Source: Brevundimonas naejangsanensis DSM 23858
GTDB taxonomy: Bacteria; Pseudomonadota; Alphaproteobacteria; Caulobacterales; Caulobacteraceae
Reading direction: 5' to 3'
NCBI RefSeq assembly: GCF_000421705.1
Contig: NZ_ATXN01000002.1
Span: forward strand, 1,302,001 to 1,366,000
Length of the DNA: 64,000 nt
Shown here: in pieces, positions 11,856-19,902 of the stretch
Layout of the letters: each line of letters opens with the position of its first letter
Position numbering within the stretch: the stretch's first letter is position 1
The notes under the pieces: generated by a model
The model's input: only the letters and a program-made list of their open reading frames with translations
What the model was told of the DNA's origin: nothing
Database searches by the model: none
Translations under genes and position numbers: made by a program

Positions 11856-11886
11856 GATTACCGTTGCGTGAGATGGAACGGTAATC
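11856..11886 (-). terminator. Inverted repeat between dps and the SleB-type gene
   Basis: A perfect 10-bp inverted repeat (GATTACCGTT and AACGGTAATC) encloses an 11-base loop. It lies 10 bases after the dps stop and 32 bases before the next start on the same strand. It may end or attenuate dps transcription, or act as an operator for the hydrolase gene; no T-run follows, so the terminator reading is weak. Confidence 0.4.
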
Positions 11887-11896
11887 CCTCCGGCCC

Positions 11897-12373
11897 TTAT
11901 CGCTCGCCGAGGCTCGAGCGCAGCATCCAGGCCGCCTTTTCGTGCGCGGCCAGACGCACCGTCATCAGGTCGACCGAGGCCTCGTCACCGACCTCATCGG
12001 CGGCGTCCAAAGCCGCGCGGGCGGTGGCGATGACGACGCCGTGGTCCTTGATCAGCTCCTTGAGCATGGCTGCGGAATCCTTCTCAGGATCGCCGTCCTT
12101 GATCGAGGTGAGATTGGCGAAGGCCGAAGCGCTCTGCGGCGCCAGTTCGCCCAGGGCGCGGATACGCTCGGCGATCTCGTCCAGGGCGGCCCAGATTTCG
12201 CGGTACTGTTCTTCCAGCAGATTGTGCAGGCTGAAGAACTCCGGCCCGCGCACGTTCCAGTGGTAGCCGTGCGTCTTCAGATAGAGGGCGTAGCTGTCGG
12301 CCAGGGCCTTGGACAGTTCGCGCGCGACGTCAGCGCGTTCCTTGGGCTTCAGACCGGTGTCGATGGCGTTCAT
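11897..12373 (-). CDS. dps: Dps-family ferritin-like DNA-protection protein
   Basis: Dps forms a 12-subunit shell that oxidises and stores iron with hydrogen peroxide and protects DNA in stress and stationary phase. The product from the ATG at 12373 has 158 residues. The inter-subunit ferroxidase ligands are all present with the expected spacing: His38, His50, Asp65 and Glu69, in a segment reading HGYHWNVRGPEFFSLH. GGAG precedes the chosen ATG by 6 bases; an upstream in-frame start at 12391 would place six extra residues without a better site. Divergently placed to a small secreted protein across 236 bases. Confidence 0.93.
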   Translation of the reverse strand: MNAIDTGLKPKERADVARELSKALADSYALYLKTHGYHWNVRGPEFFSLHNLLEEQYREIWAALDEIAERIRALGELAPQSASAFANLTSIKDGDPEKDSAAMLKELIKDHGVVIATARAALDAADEVGDEASVDLMTVRLAAHEKAAWMLRSSLGER

Positions 12374-12609
12374 GACGGCTCCTGTTGGCATTGCTGGGGA
12401 AGATCAGCCTTGCAGTTAGGTCGTCTGGCCCGCGTTCCAAGGGGCCGGCGACATCACTTCGCAGGAATCTTCGCCCCTGTAACGTCAGACCGGCATGAGC
12501 GTTGCTGCGCGCATGAACCCCTTCGATTTCAGCGATCACGGATTTTCTATTTCAGAAACAGACGTTTTTTATGAGAGCGTCACACGTCGCCAATCAACGG
12601 AGTTTTATC

Positions 12610-12879
12610 ATGGCTCGTTCGATCAAGACTATTGCGTGTGTGGCAGCCGTCATAAGCGCAGCTCTATCCACCGCAGCACTCGCCACGCCGTGGTCTGACC
12701 CCCTCTACGATTACATCTATTTCAGCGACGCAACCAAGACCGTTCAGGTCGGCTATCAGGCGGGTGTCTGCTACAACGGCTATGCTGGGGTGGCCGAGCA
12801 TGCCGTGGGAACGGTGACGTCCCATTACGTGCTCGTTCGAACCGGCACCTGCACCAGCAACGGCGCCATCTATCAGTGA
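12610..12879 (+). CDS. Small secreted protein, DUF6289-like
   Basis: An 89-residue protein with a signal peptide (MARSIKTIACVAAVISAALSTAALA). The short mature part contains YFSDATKTVQVGYQAG, two central/late Cys residues (VCYNG and GTCTSNG) and a C-terminal GAIYQ. The pattern recalls the small exported DUF6289 family, but I cannot confirm this without a search. An upstream in-frame ATG at 12571 would spoil the signal peptide; ACGGAG precedes the chosen ATG. The upstream gap is AT-rich compared with neighbours and likely carries its promoter. Confidence 0.65.
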   Translation: MARSIKTIACVAAVISAALSTAALATPWSDPLYDYIYFSDATKTVQVGYQAGVCYNGYAGVAEHAVGTVTSHYVLVRTGTCTSNGAIYQ

Positions 12880-12890
12880 GCCGCGCGTAA

Positions 12891-12914
12891 ACGCCCCGGC
12901 CAGAGCCGGGGCGT
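12891..12914. terminator. Bidirectional terminator between convergent genes
   Basis: A perfect 10-bp stem (ACGCCCCGGC at 12891-12900, complement at 12905-12914) with a CAGA loop sits between the convergent stops at 12879 and 12922. The T-runs are short on both sides. Position and strength suggest it ends transcription from both directions. Confidence 0.7.
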
Positions 12915-12921
12915 CTTCAAC

Positions 12922-13284
12922 CTAGCGCTTGCGCGCCTTGCGGGCGGCGTAGCGGGCGTCGCGAGCGGCCTTCTGCTCTTCCTTAGTCAACTGCTTGCGC
13001 TCCTTGCGGGCGGCGCGCTTGGCGGCGTCGACCTCTTCCTGAGCGGCCATCTCGGCGGCCAGGCGGGCGGCGTCCTTCTCGGCCTTCTCACGGCGCAGCT
13101 CGGCCTTGGCCAGTTCGTGCTGCTGGCGGATCGCCTCCTTCTCGGCGGCGCGCTTGGCGGCCAGCTTCTCGAACTCGGGGTCCTGAACCGTCGGCTTCGG
13201 CTTGAACCGGGCCAGCAGGGCTTGTTTGGCGTCTTTCTGGGCGGACAGGCGGTCGTTGAAGCCGGTGTTCTTGAGGTCGCGCAT
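12922..13284 (-). CDS. Highly charged helical protein, DUF6481-like
   Basis: About 120 residues starting MRDLKNTGFNDRLSAQKDAK. The N-terminal FNDRL-AQKDAK-ALLARFKPKP pattern is what I associate with DUF6481. The rest is a long Lys/Arg/Glu/Ala-rich helix or coiled coil (roughly residues 35-115, with repeated AAKRAAR/AARDARYAARKARKR elements). The strongly basic C-terminus suggests RNA, DNA or ribosome binding, but no function is known. The start at 13284 is chosen over the 13383 start because it matches the family N-terminus. Confidence 0.7.
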   Translation of the reverse strand: MRDLKNTGFNDRLSAQKDAKQALLARFKPKPTVQDPEFEKLAAKRAAEKEAIRQQHELAKAELRREKAEKDAARLAAEMAAQEEVDAAKRAARKERKQLTKEEQKAARDARYAARKARKR

Positions 13285-13507
13285 GCTGAGAGGCGGGTGT
13301 CCTTGATAGGGAATGGAAACGGCGAATAGGGCCGATCGCCGAAGCGACGGCCGCAAGACGGGGCGCAAAGCGCGTTTCGGCACGCTCGGCCCGGCGGGAG
13401 GGCAAAGCCGAATTTCGCGCCGAAATCAAGCTCTACAGCCCGATTTCATAGGATTTAGCGGCGACTGACGCCCTCCGACCGCGTTTCGCGGCCAAAAAGA
13501 CGCGTCG

Positions 13508-13705
13508 TTACTGCGGCTTTTGAGCGTGGCCGACCGCAGCGCCCGCGGCGCCGCCAACGGCCGCTCCAACCGGGCCACCGACCACGGCCCCTGCGACGGC
13601 TCCGGTCGCCGCCTTCTGTTCCACCGTGTGGCCGCAGCCCGACAGGGCCAGGGCTCCGGCGCCGGCCAGCGTCAGAACGAGCAGGCGGGAAGCGATGCGG
13701 GTCAT
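13508..13705 (-). CDS. Small glycine-zipper lipoprotein
   Basis: A 65-residue protein with a lipoprotein signal peptide ending LALSGC (Cys at about residue 24), followed by a glycine/alanine zipper (AGAVVGGPVGAAVGGAAGAAVG). It resembles small entericidin- or YMGG-like envelope lipoproteins. A good AAGGAGT precedes the ATG. Its promoter should lie in the AT-rich gap to its right. Confidence 0.75.
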   Translation of the reverse strand: MTRIASRLLVLTLAGAGALALSGCGHTVEQKAATGAVAGAVVGGPVGAAVGGAAGAAVGHAQKPQ

Positions 13706-14132
13706 GGGGTCAACTCCTTGAAATAGCTCAGCTTAGAACGCGGAAATTACCGACTGGTTCCCATCTGAGGCACGACTCAGGCATCCAAGATGTCACACCC
13801 CCGCCAATAGCTTATTCATGCCCGCGCCTCGCACCGCACAATCTTTGTTCAACAAAACAATACGGTATTCCCAAGAATGTCTCAGGCGCAATTTCGTCAT
13901 GATTTGAAACAATAAAAATAATGACTTTCCGGCAATTTCCCTATGCTGAAGAAATTACAATTCTAGCGAATCAGTCACATTGAGGCCATAAACCAATGGA
14001 TAAAGGCCCGCCTTCGAGGGCCGGCGTTCAGTCGGCGTTCACCCGACCCGCTTGAAGCGCGACGCGTCCTTGTCGCCAGGGTTCGGGAACTACGGGGGCG
14101 GCATCCTCGCCCTGTTGTACAGGACTACGCCT
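13706..14132. other. AT-rich intergenic region, about 430 bases
   Basis: No convincing gene on either strand. Bases 13840-13980 are strikingly AT-rich for this genome (runs such as AACAAAACAATA and AACAATAAAAATAATGA). This probably holds divergent promoters for the glycine-zipper lipoprotein (left) and the second SleB-type hydrolase (right). A GC-rich hairpin (GGCCC...GGGCC) lies near 14008-14025. A small RNA cannot be excluded. Confidence 0.6.
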
Positions 14133-15266
14133 TTGTCTCTCTCCTCGCAGACGCGCGCGCTGATGCACGCCGCCCGCTCATTCCGCCTGCGCCCCACGAC
14201 GGCAGCGGCGGCGTTCGGCGGCGTGGTCGGCCTCGCAGTCGGAGGGGCCTATCTGGGCGGCCTGGCCGCCCAGGCCTCGACCGTGCGCAGTCAGGCCGAG
14301 CGCCTTCAGGGCGCCTATACCCAGGAAGCCCTGGCCGAAGCGGCCGGCGGCCTGGACGCCAGCGCCCTGGCCATCGCCCACCGCCACGATCCCTATTCCG
14401 TCGCCGGGTCCGCCCAGCGAGACCGCCAGGCCGAACTGTTGACCACCCGGCTGGAGCAGCTTCAGGGCCAGGACGGCCTGCGCCGCGCCAACCTGCAGGC
14501 CGCTGGCGCGACCAAGATTTCCGCCGCCCGTCCCTTCCGCCTCGACGGCGCCCTGGACCAGTCGCGCGACCTCGAATGCCTGACCCAGGCCGTCTATTAT
14601 GAAGCGCGCGGCGAGGGCCGCGACGGCATGAAGGCCGTGGCCCAGGTGGTGCTGAACCGCGCCCGCCACCCCGCCTTCCCCAAGACCGTCTGCGCCGTCG
14701 TCTATCAGGGCGCCAACCGAGGCTCAGGCTGCCAGTTCAGCTTCACCTGCAACGGCGCCATGCGCGGCGCCGTCAACCGCAGCGCCTGGAACCGCGCCCG
14801 CGAAGTGGCGACCAAGGCCCTGTCCGGCCAGGTGTTCAGCGCCGTCGGCAACGCCACCCACTTCCACACCACCGCCGTCTCGCCGTCGTGGCGCAACAAT
14901 CTGATCCGCGTAAATCAGGTCGGCGACCATCTTTTCTATCGCTTCGGCGGTCGTTCGGGCGCCAGTCAGGCCTTCGCCTATAATCCGCGCGCCTCGGGCC
15001 CGGTCGAGCAGGCCCCGCGACTGGTTCAGGCCAGCCTCGACCCCGTCGAGGCCGCGCGCAATGTCTCGGGCGCGATCGCCTATACCGCCGTACTGGCGCG
15101 CGAAGCCGCCGTCGCCGGCGACAAGGCCCCGGCCGCCGCTCCCCCGGCTGCAGCGCCCGCCGCGCCGCGCACCACGGCCTCGCGCGGCGCCGAGCCCCAG
15201 CCTGTGACGATCAAGACCGCCGCCTTGACGCCCGCCCCTTCGACGGTTGGGGCGGGCGGAGCCTGA
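14133..15266 (+). CDS. SleB-type cell wall hydrolase, membrane-anchored (paralogue)
   Basis: Paralogue of the gene at 10582-11823. An N-terminal hydrophobic anchor (AAAAFGGVVGLAVGGAYLGGL) is followed by a spacer and the SleB/Hydrolase_2 domain: CLTQAVYYEARGEGRDGMKA with the presumed catalytic Glu, AQVVLNRARHPAFPKTVCAVV, GCQFSFTCNG and GNATHFHTTAV. The C-terminus is Ala/Pro-rich. Start choice is uncertain: the TTG at 14133 has AGGA 8 bases upstream and is preferred; an ATG at 14163 has no ribosome-binding site and a TTG at 14052 is also open. A 9-bp GC stem (15230-15257) sits in the last codons, facing convergent nadC. Confidence 0.83.
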   Translation: MSLSSQTRALMHAARSFRLRPTTAAAAFGGVVGLAVGGAYLGGLAAQASTVRSQAERLQGAYTQEALAEAAGGLDASALAIAHRHDPYSVAGSAQRDRQAELLTTRLEQLQGQDGLRRANLQAAGATKISAARPFRLDGALDQSRDLECLTQAVYYEARGEGRDGMKAVAQVVLNRARHPAFPKTVCAVVYQGANRGSGCQFSFTCNGAMRGAVNRSAWNRAREVATKALSGQVFSAVGNATHFHTTAVSPSWRNNLIRVNQVGDHLFYRFGGRSGASQAFAYNPRASGPVEQAPRLVQASLDPVEAARNVSGAIAYTAVLAREAAVAGDKAPAAAPPAAAPAAPRTTASRGAEPQPVTIKTAALTPAPSTVGAGGA

Positions 15267-15272
15267 CCGGCG

Positions 15273-16148
15273 TCACGCCTCGTCCAGGCCGATATCCAGT
15301 TGAATCACCGAATGGGTCAAGGCTCCCACGGAGATGACGTCTACGCCGGTCGCGGCGATGCCCGCGACCGTGCTCAGGTTCACCCCTCCCGACGCCTCCA
15401 GCACCACTGATCCGAAGGCGCTGTCTCGCACGCGCCGAACCGCCTCGGCCATGTCGTCCAGGCTGAAGTTGTCCAGCATGATGACGTCCGGCCGCTCAGG
15501 CAGGACCTCGTCCAGTTGATCCAGGCCGTCGACCTCGACCTCGACCTTCATCAGATGGGGTGCAAAGGCCCTGGCCCGGCGCACCGCCTCGCCCGCCCCG
15601 CCGCAGACGGCGACGTGGTTGTCCTTGATCAGGATGGCGTCATCCAGCCCGAAGCGATGGTTCAGCCCGCCGCCGCAGGCGACCGCGTGCTTCTCCAGCG
15701 CCCTTAGCCCCGGCGTGGTCTTGCGGGTGTCGGCGATGCGCGCCCTGGTCCCCTCGACCGCCTGCACATAGGTCCGCGTCAGGGTGGCGATGCCGCACAT
15801 CCGGCCCAGCAGGTTCAGCGCCGTCCGCTCGGCCGCCAGCAGGGCGCGGGCGTTCGCATCGACCGCGACCAGCACGGCTCCGGCCTCGAACGCCTCGCCG
15901 TCGGCGACCTTCACCGTCACCGTCGCCAGCGGGTCCAGCGCGTGGACGGCGATCCGCACCACCGCACCGCCCGCCATCACCCCGGCCTGGCGCGCTGAAA
16001 ACACGGCGCTGAAGCGAGCGTCCTCGGGGATGCAGGCCTGCGCCGTCACATCGCCCGTGCGTCCCAGATCCTCGGCCAGCGCCATGCGCACCACGGGCTC
16101 GATCAGCAGGTCCGGCAGGGTTCGGGTCACGGAAACGTCCTTCATCAT
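15273..16148 (-). CDS. nadC: Nicotinate-nucleotide pyrophosphorylase (carboxylating)
   Basis: NadC (quinolinate phosphoribosyltransferase) turns quinolinate and PRPP into nicotinate mononucleotide, the third de novo step to NAD. The 291-residue protein shows the family order: an N-terminal segment ending AEDLGRTGDVTA, the RTALNLLGRMCGIAT motif, DTRKTTPGLR with the substrate-binding Arg/Lys residues, IKDNH, and the C-terminal barrel strands VEVEVDGLDQ, VIMLDNF and LEASGGVN. Its ATG is adjacent to the nadB stop (no gap), so the two genes are almost certainly co-translated. Confidence 0.96.
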   Translation of the reverse strand: MMKDVSVTRTLPDLLIEPVVRMALAEDLGRTGDVTAQACIPEDARFSAVFSARQAGVMAGGAVVRIAVHALDPLATVTVKVADGEAFEAGAVLVAVDANARALLAAERTALNLLGRMCGIATLTRTYVQAVEGTRARIADTRKTTPGLRALEKHAVACGGGLNHRFGLDDAILIKDNHVAVCGGAGEAVRRARAFAPHLMKVEVEVDGLDQLDEVLPERPDVIMLDNFSLDDMAEAVRRVRDSAFGSVVLEASGGVNLSTVAGIAATGVDVISVGALTHSVIQLDIGLDEA

Positions 16149-17717
16149 TCAGATCACGGCCGCCAGGGCGGCGAGCGTCGCCGCCTCGGCCTCTTCGTCG
16201 CGTGCAGGCGCCGGCGCTGCGCGCATCCGCGTGTGCTCGGCCCTCGGCAGGCTGTCGGGGAAGTCGCGGCGATAGTGGCCCCCCCGGCTCTCGCGCCGCT
16301 TCAGCGCCCCCTCGGCGACCAGCCGCGCCGCTGTCAGACAGGCCGCCGCCGGATACGCCTTCGCCAAATCATCGATCAGGACCAGCAGCGCCGTCAGTCC
16401 CGCCTCGTCCCGCACCACGCCCGCATGGCGCGTCATGGCCGCGCGCAAAGCCGCCAGCGCCTCGGGCGGCAGATCCGTCATCGCCGGCGCCGCCGCCAGA
16501 GGCCGCCGCTCGGGCTGGACCTCGGCCGCCGCCGCCCGGCCCGCGCGCCGCCCGAAGGCGCCCGCCTCCAGCAGGGAGTTGGACGCCAACCGGTTGGCCC
16601 CATGCACCCCCGTCGCCGCGCACTCGCCGATGGCGAACAGGCCGGGGACGGTGGTGCGCCCCTCGTCGTCGGCGACGATCCCGCCCATGTGATAGTGGGC
16701 CGCCGCCGCCACCGGAATGGGGCTGACACGCGGGTCCAGCCCGGCCCTCATGCAGGCGGCGAAGACGGCCGGAAACTCATGCGGAAAGGCCTCGCCTACC
16801 GCCTTGGTCGCATCGAGGAAGGCGCCGCTTCCAGCGACCCGCGCCGCGTGCACCGCCCGCGCCACGATGTCCCTCGGCGCCAGATCGGCGTCCGGATGAT
16901 CGCCCAGCAGGAAGACGCCGCGCCCATCGACCAGCCGCGCCCCTTCGCCGCGCAGGGCCTCGGTCGCCAGCGGCGCCGGGTCCAGCCCCACGTCGATGGC
17001 TGTGGGGTGGAACTGCACAAACTCGGGGTCCAGAATCTCGGCCCCGGCCTGATACGCCAGCGCCAGCCCCTCGCCGCGCAGGGCCGATGGATTGGTCGTC
17101 GCCTCGAACAGGCCGCCGATCCCCCCGGTGGCCAGCACCACGGCAGACGCAAACACTTCATCCAACCGGCCGCCGCGCCGCTCGATCACCGCGCCGCGCA
17201 CCCGGCCGTCGACGTCGCGGATCAGGCCGCGCAGCCGCCCGTCTTCCCAGATTTCAATGCCCTTCGTCGCCCGCGCGGCGGCGACCACGGCCGACAGTAT
17301 GGCCCGCCCCGCGCCGTCGCCGCCCACCCGCGCCACGCGCGGCAGGCTGTGCGCCGCCTCCAGACTGACGGAAAAGCCGCCGTCGGCGTCGCGGTCGAAG
17401 GGCGCCCCCAGCGCCGCCAGCCACTCGACGGTCTCGCGCCCGCGCTCCGTCAGGGCGCGCGCCGCCTCGGCCTCCACCAGACCGGCGCCCGCGCCTTCGG
17501 TGTCTCTGGCGTGCAGGGCCGCGCTGTCCTGCGGCGACAGGGCCGCCGCCATCCCGCCCTGCGCCCACGCCGAGGAGCAGGCGTTCAGCAAGGGCTCGGG
17601 CGTGACCACCAGCACCCGGCCGTCCGGCCCCAGCGCCCCGGCCGCTTCCAGCGCCGCCGACAGCCCCGCCAGCCCGCCGCCGATGATCAGAGGGCCGTCA
17701 TGCCGGATACGCGCCAT
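16149..17717 (-). CDS. nadB: L-aspartate oxidase
   Basis: NadB oxidises L-aspartate to iminoaspartate with FAD, the first committed step of NAD synthesis. The 522-residue protein has the N-terminal dinucleotide fold (IIGGGLAGLSAALEA, residues 11-25), the WAQGGMAAAL flavin segment, HPTAID in the middle, and the signature AAAHYHMGGIVADDEGRT followed by GECAATGVHGANRLASNSLLE. The C-terminal helical domain is present. Four bases separate it from the upstream M50 protease gene. Oddity: a protease gene stands between nadA and nadB. Confidence 0.96.
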   Translation of the reverse strand: MARIRHDGPLIIGGGLAGLSAALEAAGALGPDGRVLVVTPEPLLNACSSAWAQGGMAAALSPQDSAALHARDTEGAGAGLVEAEAARALTERGRETVEWLAALGAPFDRDADGGFSVSLEAAHSLPRVARVGGDGAGRAILSAVVAAARATKGIEIWEDGRLRGLIRDVDGRVRGAVIERRGGRLDEVFASAVVLATGGIGGLFEATTNPSALRGEGLALAYQAGAEILDPEFVQFHPTAIDVGLDPAPLATEALRGEGARLVDGRGVFLLGDHPDADLAPRDIVARAVHAARVAGSGAFLDATKAVGEAFPHEFPAVFAACMRAGLDPRVSPIPVAAAAHYHMGGIVADDEGRTTVPGLFAIGECAATGVHGANRLASNSLLEAGAFGRRAGRAAAAEVQPERRPLAAAPAMTDLPPEALAALRAAMTRHAGVVRDEAGLTALLVLIDDLAKAYPAAACLTAARLVAEGALKRRESRGGHYRRDFPDSLPRAEHTRMRAAPAPARDEEAEAATLAALAAVI

Positions 17718-17721
17718 TGGC

Positions 17722-18600
17722 CTAACGCGCCCCCACGCCGAAGAAGCGCAGGCCCATCTCCAGCGCCGGCTCGATCGCCCCTCCCGTCAGCGGCAGCAGG
17801 GCGCCGATCGCCGCCGCCGCGCAGACGACGGCTGTCAGCAGATAGAGGCCCAGACTGCGTCCCGCCTCAGGCCAGCTCAACTGCCCCCACGCCGCGCGCC
17901 ACACGCCGCGCTTCAGATGGCCGAACACCGCCAGACCTAGAAAGACGGCGAGGATCAGCCGCCCCGTCGACAGCCCCCACCACACCGCCAACCCGCCGAC
18001 GGCGAGCAGGGCGACCTGTTCCAGCCGCGGATGCACCCGTGTCAGCACCGGCCCCAGCGCCTTGGAGCCGTCCAGCGGCGGCGCAGGCAGCAGGTTCAGC
18101 AGATTGATCATGGCGATGAAGAAGGCGCCCATCAGCCATTCCGGCGCCTTCAGCGCCAGGCCCACGGCCACGAAGGGGATCATGGCCAGCAGGCCGAACG
18201 CCGGCCCCGCCAACGACACCAGCACCCCGTGCCACTCGCTCTTCGGCGCGCGCTGACCCTTCGCCAGCCCGCCCAGGAAGGGGATGATGTAGATGCGCGC
18301 CGGACCCATGCCGACCCGGTTCATCGCCAGCACATGGCCGTATTCGTGCACGAACAGGCCGAACAGCACCGCCCCCGCCACGACCCAGCTTCCGGTCAGA
18401 AACCACAGGAAGCCCGCCATCAGCAGGGTCGAGACCACCGCCCAGACCGAGTGCTGGCCCTTGTCCTCCTGCAGCGTTTCATGGCGCGCGCTGTAGCGCG
18501 GCGTCTCGCGCGCGGGCGCAGGCGCCGTCTCTTCCGGCCGCGCATCCCAGGGTCCGGGTCTGCGGCCGCTTGGGGGAAGGGTGTTGTCTGTGTCGCTCAT
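17722..18600 (-). CDS. Site-2-protease-like M50 membrane metalloprotease inside the nad operon
   Basis: A 292-residue integral membrane protein with a polar, Pro-rich cytoplasmic N-terminus (about 50 residues) and five or six membrane segments. The zinc site is complete: HEYGH (His85, Glu86, His89) and PPLDG (Asp177), the M50 arrangement. Members cleave other proteins within membranes, often anti-sigma factors or regulators; the target here is unknown. It lies 58 bases after nadA and 4 bases before nadB, so it is probably co-expressed with NAD synthesis genes. Whether it acts in NAD metabolism or is merely a passenger cannot be told. Confidence 0.88.
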   Translation of the reverse strand: MSDTDNTLPPSGRRPGPWDARPEETAPAPARETPRYSARHETLQEDKGQHSVWAVVSTLLMAGFLWFLTGSWVVAGAVLFGLFVHEYGHVLAMNRVGMGPARIYIIPFLGGLAKGQRAPKSEWHGVLVSLAGPAFGLLAMIPFVAVGLALKAPEWLMGAFFIAMINLLNLLPAPPLDGSKALGPVLTRVHPRLEQVALLAVGGLAVWWGLSTGRLILAVFLGLAVFGHLKRGVWRAAWGQLSWPEAGRSLGLYLLTAVVCAAAAIGALLPLTGGAIEPALEMGLRFFGVGAR

Positions 18601-18658
18601 GGGTTCGAACTGGGCGCGCGGCGACGGCCCCGCAACGGGCCGCGTCGCCGCAGGGCCA

Positions 18659-19738
18659 TCAGATCAGCTCCACATCGACATGATGCCGCGCCTTGACCAG
18701 GTCATAGCGCGCCGGCTTCGAAGGCGGCGGCAGGTCGATCATCCGCTGCACCGCCAGAGCCGCCCTCTCCAGCATATCCTCCTGCACTGTCACCTCGAAC
18801 TGCATGTGCAGCAGGCAGTCGCGGATGTTCTCCAGCGTGATGCGCTTCATGTGCGGGCACAGGTTGCACGGGCCGACGAACTCCACCTCGGGCACGTCGC
18901 CCTTGATGTTGGAGGCCATCGAGCATTCGGTGATCAGCACCACCCGCTTCGGCCGACGCTTTTCGACATACTCCGTCATGGCGGCGGTCGACCCGGCGAA
19001 GTCGGCGGCACGCAGGATCTCTTCGGGGCATTCGGGGTGGGCCAGCACCTCGGCGTCCGGCCAGGCGTCGCGCATGTCGGCGATGTCCTGCGTCGTGAAG
19101 CGCTTGTGCACCTCGCAGTGGCCCGCCCAGGCGATGATGCCCACCGTCGTCTGGGCCGCCACGTTGCGCGCCAGATATTCGTCGGGGATCAGGATGACCT
19201 TGTCGACGCCCCACTCCTTCGCCGCCCATTCGACGACCTGAACGGCGTTGGCGCTGGTGCAGCAGATGTCGGTCTCGGCCTTCACATCGGCCGTAGTGTT
19301 CACATAGGTGACGACCGGCAGGCCCGGGTGCCGCTCCTTGATCAGCCGCACGTCCGCCCCCGTGATCGAGGACGCCAGCGAACAGCCCGCGCGCAGGTCG
19401 GGGATCAGCACCGTCTTGTCCGGCGACAGGATCTTGGACGTCTCGGCCATGAAGTGAACGCCCGCCTGAACGATCACCTTGGCGCTGGATCGCGCGGCCT
19501 CCTTGGCCAGCCCCAGGCTGTCGCCGACATAGTCGCCCACCCCGTGAAAGATCTCGGGCGTCATATAGTTGTGGGCCAGGATGACCGCGTCGCGCTCGCG
19601 TTTCAGCCGGTTGATCTCGCTGATCAGCCGCGCCTGTTCGGGCCATTCCAGCGGCGTGACGTGGTCCTTGACCTTGTCCCACACCGAGGCGGTTTCTTCC
19701 GCCAGTTCCTTCGACAGACCGAAAGCGCCGTCCGCCAT
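18659..19738 (-). CDS. nadA: Quinolinate synthase A
   Basis: NadA is a [4Fe-4S] enzyme that condenses iminoaspartate with dihydroxyacetone phosphate to give quinolinate. The 359-residue product (from ATG 19738) shows the expected landmarks: LKRERDAVILAHNYMTPEIF, GDSLGLAKEA, a first Cys in LRAGCSLASS, a second in ICCTSAN, and a late Cys pair in GPCNLCPHMK, which together supply the cluster ligands. GGGAG precedes the chosen ATG; an upstream start at 19762 is open. A 23-bp palindrome lies 39 bases upstream. First gene of the nadA-M50-nadB-nadC set. Confidence 0.96.
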   Translation of the reverse strand: MADGAFGLSKELAEETASVWDKVKDHVTPLEWPEQARLISEINRLKRERDAVILAHNYMTPEIFHGVGDYVGDSLGLAKEAARSSAKVIVQAGVHFMAETSKILSPDKTVLIPDLRAGCSLASSITGADVRLIKERHPGLPVVTYVNTTADVKAETDICCTSANAVQVVEWAAKEWGVDKVILIPDEYLARNVAAQTTVGIIAWAGHCEVHKRFTTQDIADMRDAWPDAEVLAHPECPEEILRAADFAGSTAAMTEYVEKRRPKRVVLITECSMASNIKGDVPEVEFVGPCNLCPHMKRITLENIRDCLLHMQFEVTVQEDMLERAALAVQRMIDLPPPSKPARYDLVKARHHVDVELI

Positions 19739-19776
19739 CGTCCCTACTCCCTCAACGGCCATCTGCGCGGCCCCGA

Positions 19777-19799
19777 CTTATGCTCAGACTTAGCATAAG
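19777..19799 (-). promoter_or_regulatory. Palindromic operator candidate upstream of nadA
   Basis: CTTATGCT (19777-19784) and AGCATAAG (19792-19799) are perfect complements around a 7-base centre CAGACTT, two of whose three flanking pairs also match, so 10 of 11 pairs of the 23-bp site are symmetric. It lies 39-61 bases upstream of the nadA ATG, where a repressor would cover the promoter. Alphaproteobacterial nad operons are often controlled by NadQ or NrtR-type Nudix-related regulators. Assignment to one of these is inference; no such regulator gene is in the window. Confidence 0.65.
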
Positions 19800-19902
19800 C
19801 AGGCGTAATGTAGGCCGTTCCGCACACGGCGCAAGGGAAAAGGACGCCGCTAAGCGGTCGCAGGCGAACGCCCGGCTTGCTTAGATGGATAGACCGAACC
19901 GC

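Noticed and set aside
13345..13383. Upstream start for the DUF6481-like gene
   Set aside because: The extra 33 residues are Arg/Leu/Pro-rich and unconserved-looking, whereas MRDLKNTGFNDRL at 13284 is the typical N-terminus.
16233..18107. A 624-codon open frame antisense to nadB and the M50 gene
   Set aside because: It spans two well-supported opposite-strand genes and encodes Arg/Pro/Gln-rich sequence without a fold.
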